Positions 10,646-19,455 of a stretch of 64,000 bases of DNA are shown here, piece by piece. The translations under genes and the position numbers were made by a program. The stretch spans positions 186,001 to 250,000 of the forward strand of contig JAMPIV010012251.1 in assembly GCA_024509875.1 (NCBI GenBank). The letters run 5' to 3'. The notes below the pieces were generated by a model. It searched no databases. It worked only from the letters and a program-made list of their open reading frames with translations, and was not told the origin of the DNA. Source of the DNA: Oreohelix idahoensis (taxonomy: Eukaryota; Mollusca; Gastropoda; Stylommatophora; Oreohelicidae). The first letter of the stretch is position 1. Every line of letters starts with the position of its first letter.

Positions 10646-12714
10646 TGTCGTGGAATATTCTAATCCACATATATAAATTATTAGGTAAATATGAAGCCTA
10701 ACAAATAAAATTAATAAAGAAAAGAGCAATGGTAAAATAACAGTGCTGTCACAAAGAAGGTACTCGAAATCCCCCTTGTTTTCTGCTTCGTCTGCAAATT
10801 GTAACGCTTTCACGTTGATAGTAAAAGCTTACTGTATTATACCCGCTTTCTTCAATGAAACGTGTGCTGTATTTCTTGGAAAAACATTGAGAGGCAGACT
10901 GCGTAATGACCTAAATTAATCCTAACATTAATTATACTGCGTTACCAAAACGAACGAACAGATGGACTCAAATAGAAAGAGAGAGGGGCGAATAAAATCA
11001 GGAACGCATGCAAAATTAAACACGCGTCTCGCTATTAATGCCACCCCCAACAAGCGTAACGCGATACACAATTACTACTATCACGCGTGTTAGGCTACAT
11101 GCACTAACTTTTTCGGACGAACAGTGATAAAATCCATTACCCATCCCAGAGTTAGGTTTTAAAATCCTGAAAAACGCTTATAAGGAAAGATGACAATAGA
11201 TGGGTTTACGTTTGAAAACATTACAGTACCCAGACAGCACATCTTCGAAACAGGAGGTAGAAGGAATTGCATATTTTGAACGCAGCCACGTAGCTCTTTT
11301 AAATTTGGATATTTGGGTTCCTTAGGGCTTGCTGACAAAGAATATGTAAAACGTTACGCAAATAGTCCAGGAATTAATAAATTATAACCAAAATAAAATA
11401 GTGGGGATGCCTGACAACATGAAATCATTTCTGCTCATAAAATTTTTTTTATAACGTGTTTGAAAAAACCTTACGTTACAGAAATAGCCTACCATGTAAA
11501 CTCCAAATTGATTGGAGCGCAACAAATGAAAGACTAACCACGATTGGTCGGGCTATAAATACTATCTATCGTTGTTAGGGGAGACGTGGAAAGGTAACAT
11601 TTTTTTCAAACACTTGTCGAAACGTGGCTCCATTGGCTAGACTCGCTGATATACTCACTTAGGAGCGTTAGTTCGAGACCACTAGTGCAAATAAGCTTGA
11701 TAAAGCAACAGTGCGTTGAAGCCAGCTCATATTTGTGTTAAATAAAAGCCTGGAACATAAGCAGATGGGAATTTGTGCCAGTAATTGTGCCAGAATTCAT
11801 TGCTAATCAACGTATCTGTGTTTGTTTCCATGAATTGTGGGACCGTGGTCTTGATGGTATTGAGCAGCACCTGGTCAGAGCTTTGCTGAATCCAGAGTCG
11901 GACAGCATACTCCTTGGTCCATTTAGCTATCAGTGAGGTGTCTCCAGAGCCGAGGGGAGAGTCGAGCAGAGGAGTCTGTTCCTGCCGCCATCACGCCAGA
12001 TAAGCTGATGTGGCCAGCTGAGCTCAAAATTATGTACCCCAGCTTAAAATGACCTTGTAAAAATAACATTAAGAGGGGAATTAAATTGTGTTAATATCAG
12101 GAACTGAGAACATCTCCCATAATAGTTCCCCTAAAGACAAACTATTGAAGTCATGATGACAAATACCAACAGAGCTTGAACAAAACAAAACCAGTATTAC
12201 CTCATATTACTACTACACAACTGACACACATAGGATACTTTTAATAATATATGTCATTACAATATTCATATTGATAAATTCTGTACATATAACTTGTAAG
12301 TAGAATTGATTGTGATTCCTGGTTCCCTTTGTAATTGAATCAGGACACATATTCATTCATAACAGCAATGAATACATATTGTTATTTGAAAAGTTATCAG
12401 TGACTCCTTTAAGTTATCCTTTAGAGTGTTATATGTATGTGAGTGTCACAGTGTTGTCAAGTGTGGTGGAATAAATTAAATTGTTTATCCGTCTGTTGTT
12501 GTTATGACTTACACTTCATCATACACATACCCTAGACATACAACGTAGTCATCACACTATTCCAGAATAATTCTGACTGAGATATATATATATGTGGCAG
12601 CAAGTAAGGTTATCTATAATACACTACACTTATTAGATATAGATACCTTCACAGCTGATCTCAGTCAGTACACTAAGTCCCCTATAAATATTTATAACAT
12701 CCCACTTCACCACA
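10646..12714 (+). repeat. LTR B, short (intron-less) type, 5' LTR of element 2
   Basis: 2069 bp, TGTCGTGGAA to CTTCACCACA. TATAAAT is at 11554-11560 and AATAAA at 11741-11746. At 11839/11840 the sequence reads attgtg then ggaccg with no intron. It differs from LTR A by many scattered substitutions and by the loss of the 382-bp segment. It is almost identical to LTR C. Confidence 0.93.
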
Positions 12715-12916
12715 TATATTGGGGTCTCGCTCTTGGGATTTTGAATCTTTCCCTATTAAAAATATTGGGGGTAATTCACTTCAGGGAATATAAGAATTAA
12801 AAGGTATCCTTGGGTGGAATTAAATAAGGTTGAGCTCACGGTGCCTGTGTTGTCCATTAGATATATTTAGAGATTAAATTGTTGGTTAGACATTGTAGAA
12901 ATTTACCTGATAGACA
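12715..12916 (+). other. element 2 leader with primer-binding-site-like stretch
   Basis: Same arrangement as 7393-7596: TGGGGTCTCGCTC begins five bases after the LTR, then an untranslated leader runs to the gag ATG at 12917. Primer tRNA not identified. Confidence 0.55.
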
Positions 12917-14929
12917 ATGGCGGACCTGGCCAAGTTTCGATCTGCTGCTGTACAGACTGCAAAAGAGTTAGGATTAGATGGGCAAGTTATGGTTGCCTAT
13001 GTCACTACGGAATGTGACAAATTTATTGAACGCGAAGAAAGAAGATTAGAAAAAGAGGCCGAAAGAAAGTTAGAGGCTGAGACTAAGAGGTTGCAGATTG
13101 AGGCTGACAAAGAGGCTAAAGCATTGGAAGCCGAGGAAAGAAGACAGGCTGCAGAAAGGGAAGAGAAGAAATTAGCTGCAGAAAGGGAAGACAAGAGATT
13201 AGCTGCAGAAAGGGAAGCAGAAAAGGAGGAGAAGAGATTACAAAGGGAATATGAGTTACGAATAAGGGAGTTTGAGTTTCAGGGCCATGCTCCTGAAAAT
13301 GGTGCCAGTCCCTTTGCCTCTGATGCCACTGCTAGCCAAGAAGCCTCAACCTCAGCTATGAATTTTCATTTAGATCATTTTGTTGAGAAAGACGATGATA
13401 TAGAGAGCTACCTAAATAGGTATGAACTATTAGCTACCACGTATGGGTTAGAGAGAGAAAGATGGAGCTTAAAGTTATCTCAGGGACTTCGTGGGGCAGC
13501 TTATGAAGTTTTTGCAAAAATGAGCAGAGGTGATCAGGAAAATTATGACATGCTAAAGCTAGCTCTTTTGTTAAGGTATGAAAAGAATGCAGAATTTTAT
13601 AGGAAAAAATTTAGGAATGCTAAACTACTGTCAGGTGAAACCTATCACCAGTTCTCTGCACGAATAGAGACATACTTGGAGAAATGGACTTCTCTGGGGA
13701 AAACCCAAGATCTTAAGGAAATGGTCCTTATAGAGCAATTAAGAGAGTCCATGGCTCCAGACCTGAGAAAGTTTCTCATGGAACAAGGTGCAGAGAGGCT
13801 GGATGAGTTGCTAAATGTTGCTGAAAGGTATCAAGCAGCTCAAGCAGAGGTAACAGGTAATAAAAAGAAACAAGTGGATAACTTTAGGGCACCACAGAAC
13901 TTTAATAAATTTGATCCTAAGGATCAAAATAAAGGTAAGCACCAATTTGATAGGCCACGGTATGAAAATAAAAATAAATTCCCACAATTCGATGAAAGGA
14001 AATATGATGAAAGAAAATCTTTCAACCAAGGAAAAAGGTGGTGTAAGAATTGTCAGATGGACAATCATGACACTGACCGTTGCAGAAGGAAACCTGTGTA
14101 TATGGCAACCCTTCAGGTCAGGTCGACCTCAAGACAGGAGGAGGATATTATGTTAGATACCACTCCAGAAGAGATGAGGAAGGCACAGGCTGGGGATAAA
14201 ACACTCAAGCCTTGTTTCAGAAAATTGTCAACTTGTCATACAACTCCAGGCAAGGGAGATTTTTACATGAAAAACAAGTTGATGTATAGGAAGACTGGAG
14301 CTAGATCCAAAGGTCAGGGACAGCTGGTACTTCCTAAAAGATATAGGGCAGACTTAATAAGGAGCCTACATGTGAAACCAGATGGGGACCATGAGAAGAT
14401 AGGTACCATCATTCAAAAGGTGGCTCACAATTATTATTGGCCCAAAGCAAGATGGGACATTGAGAATTTTGTAGAAAGGTGTAGCATAGCACATGAGGGA
14501 ACACCCACAAGTGGGAACATGGATCAGGACCTGGACACGCCACGGGGAAAAATTAGGCCTGATAATAAAAAGAAAAATAGATTTGATAAAGTGGACCAAA
14601 TGGAATGGGAAGCCCCTTTTCACGGACAAGCTTCACTTAACTGTTTTACAATGGCCACTATGCGGAGAGTGCAAAAGGATGTCTTACCCCAGGATAAGCC
14701 GACAATCCCTCAATCGGACTTAAACCAACTGGAGGAAGAAGATGTAGAGAGGAAATCTCTCATCAAGAATTTTAAGAGGGGAGAAAGCCCCAAGACAAGA
14801 AAAATTGGTAGCGGTCGTTTTGTGAATGATAATTCTGGGAGGAAAAATCATCACTATAAAGCTTCGAGTGGAAGAGACCATACCTGTGCATGGACAAATA
14901 GGTCCACACAATTAAAGGTCCATATGTAG
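12917..14929 (+). CDS. gag: Gag with appended integrase zinc-binding domain (element 2)
   Basis: 670 residues, intact, start MADLAKF in a caATGg context. Domains: coiled coil about 35-115 with fewer and differently ordered repeats than element 1; SCAN-like capsid about 148-311 (DHFVEKDDDIESYL to RYQAAQAEV); CCHC knuckle about 373-391 (CKNCQMDNHDTDRC); short segment TPEEMRKAQAGD that normally precedes integrase; integrase zinc domain about 470-525 (HVKPDGDH, then Cys 29 residues after the second His, last ligand missing, CSIA). The remaining 140 residues are charged and unrecognised. No aspartic protease DSG motif is present. Gag builds the particle; the zinc domain normally helps integrase bind DNA. 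Processing must come from another element if particles mature. Confidence 0.87.
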   Translation: MADLAKFRSAAVQTAKELGLDGQVMVAYVTTECDKFIEREERRLEKEAERKLEAETKRLQIEADKEAKALEAEERRQAAEREEKKLAAEREDKRLAAEREAEKEEKRLQREYELRIREFEFQGHAPENGASPFASDATASQEASTSAMNFHLDHFVEKDDDIESYLNRYELLATTYGLERERWSLKLSQGLRGAAYEVFAKMSRGDQENYDMLKLALLLRYEKNAEFYRKKFRNAKLLSGETYHQFSARIETYLEKWTSLGKTQDLKEMVLIEQLRESMAPDLRKFLMEQGAERLDELLNVAERYQAAQAEVTGNKKKQVDNFRAPQNFNKFDPKDQNKGKHQFDRPRYENKNKFPQFDERKYDERKSFNQGKRWCKNCQMDNHDTDRCRRKPVYMATLQVRSTSRQEEDIMLDTTPEEMRKAQAGDKTLKPCFRKLSTCHTTPGKGDFYMKNKLMYRKTGARSKGQGQLVLPKRYRADLIRSLHVKPDGDHEKIGTIIQKVAHNYYWPKARWDIENFVERCSIAHEGTPTSGNMDQDLDTPRGKIRPDNKKKNRFDKVDQMEWEAPFHGQASLNCFTMATMRRVQKDVLPQDKPTIPQSDLNQLEEEDVERKSLIKNFKRGESPKTRKIGSGRFVNDNSGRKNHHYKASSGRDHTCAWTNRSTQLKVHM

Positions 14930-14931
14930 CT

Positions 14932-16788
14932 ATGTTAAGAACGTGGACTGATGAAAAGGCAGAGGAAAACATTACATCTTCATACCAATATGTGAATGAG
15001 CTGACCACTCGTTTGAAAACTGGCTGGAAACTTGCCAATGAAAATTTAAAACAAGCCAGGAAGAAACATGCTGCCTATTATAACAGGAAGGCGAAAGACA
15101 GAGATTTGGCTGTGGGAGAGAAGGTACTGCTTCTTTTGCCCGGGAGTCAGAATAAGTTACAAATTGGATGGCAGGGTCCATATACAGTTTTAGAGAAGGT
15201 ATCTAGAACAAATTATAAGATAGATAAGAAGGGGAAAGAAAAAATCTATCATGTGAATCTCCTGAAGAAATATTTGGAAAGAGAACATCAGGAAGAGACA
15301 CACTTGTTGACCTTGTCCATCGCCATGGAGATGAAAAAGGAACCACTTTCATCATTTGAATATCCATTACACCCCTGTGAGACAGCAGCACAGGTAAAAA
15401 TCAGTACACATTTAACGAAAACTCAGAAAGAGAGAGTGCAACAGGTTCTAAATAATCATGCAGAGGTGTTAACAGACCGACCAGGGCATACAAACCTATT
15501 GGAATATGATATGAAACTGATAGACCCCACACCTGTCTGTATGAAACCATATTCGATTCCGTTTGCTAAGGAGAAAGCTTTGAAGGAAGAGATAGACTAT
15601 CTGTTGAAGGAAGGAATTATTTCGCACAGTGAATCCTCATATAGTTCCGGTGTGGTACTCTTAAGGAAGCCCTCTGGAGAACATAGACTCTGTATAGATT
15701 ACAGGAGACTGAATGCTATTACAGAAGGACAGGTGGATCCATTGCCGGATACAACTCAGCTGTTTGCCAGACTAAATAAAGCTAAATATTTCTCAAAAGT
15801 GGATTTGAGTAAAGGATACTATCAGATTCCAGTAAAGCCTGAGGTTAGACCATACCTAGCTTTTAGTACCTCAGAAGGACACTATGAGTTTAATAGATTG
15901 CCATTTGGATTGAAGAATGCGCCTAGTGTCTTCTCTAGAATGATGAGAAAATTATTGGACCCTCTGAATAATCCATGTATAACAAATTTTATGGATGATA
16001 TCCTTATAGCAACAGAAACATTTGAGGAACACATTGACTCTCTGAACATGCTGTTTGATCGACTTAGGGAGGCAAATTTAACAGCCCGACCAACCAAATG
16101 TTGCGTTGGATGTAAAGAATTGGAATTTTTGGGACACACAGTTTATCAGGGAAACATGACCCCTGACCCAAAGAATTTAGAGAAACTACAGAAAGCCCCG
16201 AGACCACAAACCAAGAAGGACGTGAGATCCTTTGTCTCATTATGTGGTTTCTACCAGAAGTATATCAAAAACTTTAATTCCATATGTGCACCGTTAACTG
16301 AATTGACACGTAAAGGACATCCAGATCGCATTACATGGACACCACAATGTGAAATGACTTACCAAGAATTGAAGGAAAAGCTCACAAGTAAACCCATTTT
16401 GAAATTACCTGACTTAAGTCAAGAATTCATAGTAAGGACGGATGCAAGTAATATTGGGTTAGGTGCAACTCTACTACAGAAATCAGATGCATTGGATGGG
16501 GAATTAAGCCCAGTGGCATATGCTAGCAGAAAGTTGAATAAAGCTGAAATCAACTACTCAACTAGCGAAAAAGAATGTCTTGCAGTAATATGGGCGATAA
16601 AGAAATTCAATATTTATCTATATGGGAAGGCATTTAAGTTGCAAACAGACCACAAACCTTTATCGTTTCTAGCACAGGCTAGGCATGAGAACTCCAGGTT
16701 ACTCCGATGGTCTTTACTTTTGGCTCCATATATAATTTTAGCATTGAGTATATATCTGGAAAAACCAATTTGGGAGCGGATTTTTTAA
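14932..16788 (+). CDS. pol: Pol: integrase C-terminal domain, reverse transcriptase, RNase H (element 2)
   Basis: 618 residues in the -1 frame relative to gag; the frame is open from just after 14899 and overlaps the gag end by about 30 bases (KGPYVAMLRTWTDE). Order: integrase tail and GPY-type chromatin/DNA-binding domain (GWQGPYTVLEKV about residue 80), reverse transcriptase about 160-400 (FSKVDLSKGYYQIP, FGLKNAPSVF, catalytic FMDDIL about 353), then RNase H (RTDASNIGLG about 502, SEKECLAV about 546, QTDHKPLSFL about 572). An extra TA in tatata near 16732 shifts the frame. The sister frame continues FSIEYISGKTN, GADFLSRH and stops at 16832. Nothing follows except the polypurine tract, so integrase truly precedes RT here. 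Confidence 0.88.
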   Translation: MLRTWTDEKAEENITSSYQYVNELTTRLKTGWKLANENLKQARKKHAAYYNRKAKDRDLAVGEKVLLLLPGSQNKLQIGWQGPYTVLEKVSRTNYKIDKKGKEKIYHVNLLKKYLEREHQEETHLLTLSIAMEMKKEPLSSFEYPLHPCETAAQVKISTHLTKTQKERVQQVLNNHAEVLTDRPGHTNLLEYDMKLIDPTPVCMKPYSIPFAKEKALKEEIDYLLKEGIISHSESSYSSGVVLLRKPSGEHRLCIDYRRLNAITEGQVDPLPDTTQLFARLNKAKYFSKVDLSKGYYQIPVKPEVRPYLAFSTSEGHYEFNRLPFGLKNAPSVFSRMMRKLLDPLNNPCITNFMDDILIATETFEEHIDSLNMLFDRLREANLTARPTKCCVGCKELEFLGHTVYQGNMTPDPKNLEKLQKAPRPQTKKDVRSFVSLCGFYQKYIKNFNSICAPLTELTRKGHPDRITWTPQCEMTYQELKEKLTSKPILKLPDLSQEFIVRTDASNIGLGATLLQKSDALDGELSPVAYASRKLNKAEINYSTSEKECLAVIWAIKKFNIYLYGKAFKLQTDHKPLSFLAQARHENSRLLRWSLLLAPYIILALSIYLEKPIWERIF

Positions 16789-16888
16789 GCCGCCATCCGT
16801 GTGATGAGAATCACCGTAAACCCCAGAAATAATAATAAATTTCTCTATGTGTATATAGAATAAAGGACTGACATATAATGTCTGTTTT

Positions 16889-16899
16889 AAGAGGGGAGG
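16889..16899 (+). promoter_or_regulatory. polypurine tract of element 2
   Basis: aagaggggagg immediately before LTR C (16900) primes plus-strand DNA synthesis. The same tract precedes LTR D (19445-19455) and LTR E (22378-22388). Confidence 0.8.
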
Positions 16900-18968
16900 T
16901 GTCGTGGAATATTCTAATCCACATATATAAATTATTAGGTAAATATGAAGCCTAACAAATAAAATTAATAAAGAAAAGAGCAATGGTAAAATAACAGTGC
17001 TGTCACAAAGAAGGTACTCGAAATCCCCCTTGTTTTCTGCTTCGTCTGCAAATTGTAACGCTTTCACGTTGATAGTAAAAGCTTACTGTATTATACCCGC
17101 TTTCTTCAATGAAACGTGTGCTGTATTTCTTGGAAAAACATTGAGAGGCAGACTGCGTAATGACCTAAATTAATCCTAACATTAATTATACTGCGTTACC
17201 AAAACGAACGAACAGATGGACTCAAATAGAAAGAGAGAGGGGCGAATAAAATCAGGAACGCATGCAAAATTAAACACACGTCTCGCTATTAATGCCACCC
17301 CCAACAAGCGTAACGCGATACACAATTACTACTATCACGCGTGTTAGGCTACATGCACTAACTTTTTCGGACGAACAGTGATAAAATCCATTACCCATCC
17401 CAGAGTTAGGTTTTAAAATCCTGAAAAAACGCTTATAAGGAAAGATGACAATAGATGGGTTTACGTTTGAAAACATTACAGTACCCAGACAGCACATCTT
17501 CGAAACAGGAGGTAGAAGGAATTGCATATTTTGAACGAAGCCACGTAGCTCTTTTAAATTTGGATATTTGGGTTCCTTAGGGCTTGCTGACAAAGAATAT
17601 GTAAAACGTTACGCAAATAGTCCAGGAATTAATAAATTATAACCAAAATAAAATAGTGGGGATGCCTGACAACATGAAATCATTTCTGCTCATAAAATTT
17701 TTTTATAACGTGTTTGAAAAAACCTTACGTTACAGAAATAGCCTACCATGTAAACTCCAAATTGATTGGAGCGCAACAAATGAAAGACTAACCACGATTG
17801 GTCGGGCTATAAATACTATCTATCGTTGTTAGGGGAGACGTGGAAAGGTAACATTTTTTTCAAACACTTGTCGAAACGTGGCTCCATTGGCTAGACTCGC
17901 TGATATACTCACTTAGGAGCGTTAGTTCGAGACCACTAGTGCAAATAAGCTTGATAAAGCAACAGTGCGTTGAAGCCAGCTCATATTTGTGTTAAATAAA
18001 AGCCTGGAACATAAGCAGATGGGAATTTGTGCCAGTATTTTGTGCCAGAATTCATTGCTAATCAACGTATCTGTGTTTGTTTCCATGAATTGTGGGACCG
18101 TGGTCTTGATGGTATTGAGCAGCACCTGGTCAGAGCTTTGCTGAATCCAGAGTCGGACAGCATACTCCTTGGTCCATTTAGCTATCAGTGAGGTGTCTCC
18201 AGAGCCGAGGGGAGAGTCGAGCAGAGGAGTCTGTTCCTGCCGCCATCACGCCAGATAAGCTGATGTGGCCAGCTGAGCTCAAAATTATGTACCCCAGCTT
18301 AAAATGACCTTGTAAAAATAACATTAAGAGGGGAATTAAATTGTGTTAATATCAGGAACTGAGAACATCTCCCATAATAGTTCCCCTAAAGACAAACTAT
18401 TGAAGTCATGATGACAAATACCAACAGAGCTTGAACAAAACAAAACCAGTATTACCTCATATTACTACTACACAACTGACACACATAGGATACTTTTAAT
18501 AATATATGTCATTACAATATTCATATTGATAAATTCTGTACATATAACTTGTAAGTAAATTGATTGTGATTCCTGGTTCCCTTTGTAATTGAATCAGGAC
18601 ACATATTCATTCATAACAGCAATGAATACATATTGTTATTTGAAAAGTTATCAGTGACTCCTTTAAGTTATCCTTTAGAGTGTTATATGTATGTGAGTGT
18701 CACAGTGTTGTCAAGTGTGGTGGAATAAATTAAATTGTTTATCCGTCTGTTGTTGTTATGACTTACACTTCATCATACACATACCCTAGACATACAACGT
18801 AGTCATCACACTATTCCAGAATAATTCTGACTGAGATATATATATATGTGGCAGCAAGTAAGGTTATCTATAATACACTACACTTATTAGATATAGATAC
18901 CTTCACAGCTGATCTCAGTCAGTACACTAAGTCCCCTATAAATATTTATAACATCCCACTTCACCACA
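16900..18968 (+). repeat. LTR C, short (intron-less) type, 3' LTR of element 2
   Basis: 2069 bp, partner of LTR B. TATAAAT is at 17808-17814, AATAAA at 17995-18000, and the intron-less junction at 18094/18095. Diagnostic 3'-end bases (atccgtctg, agacatacaacg, gagatatatatatatgtgg) define the short-LTR type and reappear at the end of LTR D. Confidence 0.93.
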
Positions 18969-19455
18969 TCTAGAATGATGAGAAAATTGTTGGATGTAAA
19001 CATTTCGGAGGAACGTAACGAATCCCTGAGTTGCCTCTGTGATTGAGGATATTCCGAATGTTTCATACAGGATAATAAGAAGATTATGGGATCCACTACG
19101 AAAACTCTGCTATCACCAGGTATATGTTATCTCCTCATAACGTACATTTTGAGGGAAATATAATGTTCTCTGGACATGTCAGTGCGCAGACTCAGAGAAG
19201 AGAAATGGTGAATACGGGTTGCAAAGCAGCATTAAGACAAGCAATCACACTTGCGGCTGTTCAGTAACATAACCGAAATATATTATTGGTTGTAGAAGTC
19301 TGAGGCAGATTTCATGAGTAGTGCCTACTCTGAATGGACCCAACTACATAAAACCATGATAGCACCACAGCAGAGTAAAGTCAAGTTGACTTACATTTAT
19401 CTATGTGTATATAGAATAAAGGACTGACATATAATGTCTGTTTTAAGAGGGGAGG
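18969..19455 (+). pseudogene. 3' remnant of element 1 pol with foreign filler
   Basis: 487 bp. TCTAG and the next bases to 18994 continue the interrupted reverse transcriptase gene (MMRKLL). From about 18995 to 19393 the sequence is not recognisable as reverse transcriptase or RNase H and has no open frame. From about 19394 it rejoins the family's 3' end (tatgtgtatatagaataaagg), ending in the polypurine tract. Element 1 had therefore lost the rest of pol before, or instead of, keeping it. No function is assigned to the filler. Confidence 0.8.

Larger units (their letters stand above)
10646..18968 (+). mobile_element. element 2: complete nested Ty3/gypsy-type LTR retrotransposon
   Basis: 8323 bp: LTR B, leader, two overlapping frames, polypurine tract, LTR C. 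It is flanked by TCTAG at 10641-10645 and 18969-18973 inside the reverse transcriptase gene of element 1. The two 2069-bp LTRs differ at only a few positions by eye, so it inserted recently and after element 1. Its coding part is nearly identical to that of element 1, but its LTRs are the short, intron-less type. Confidence 0.93.
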
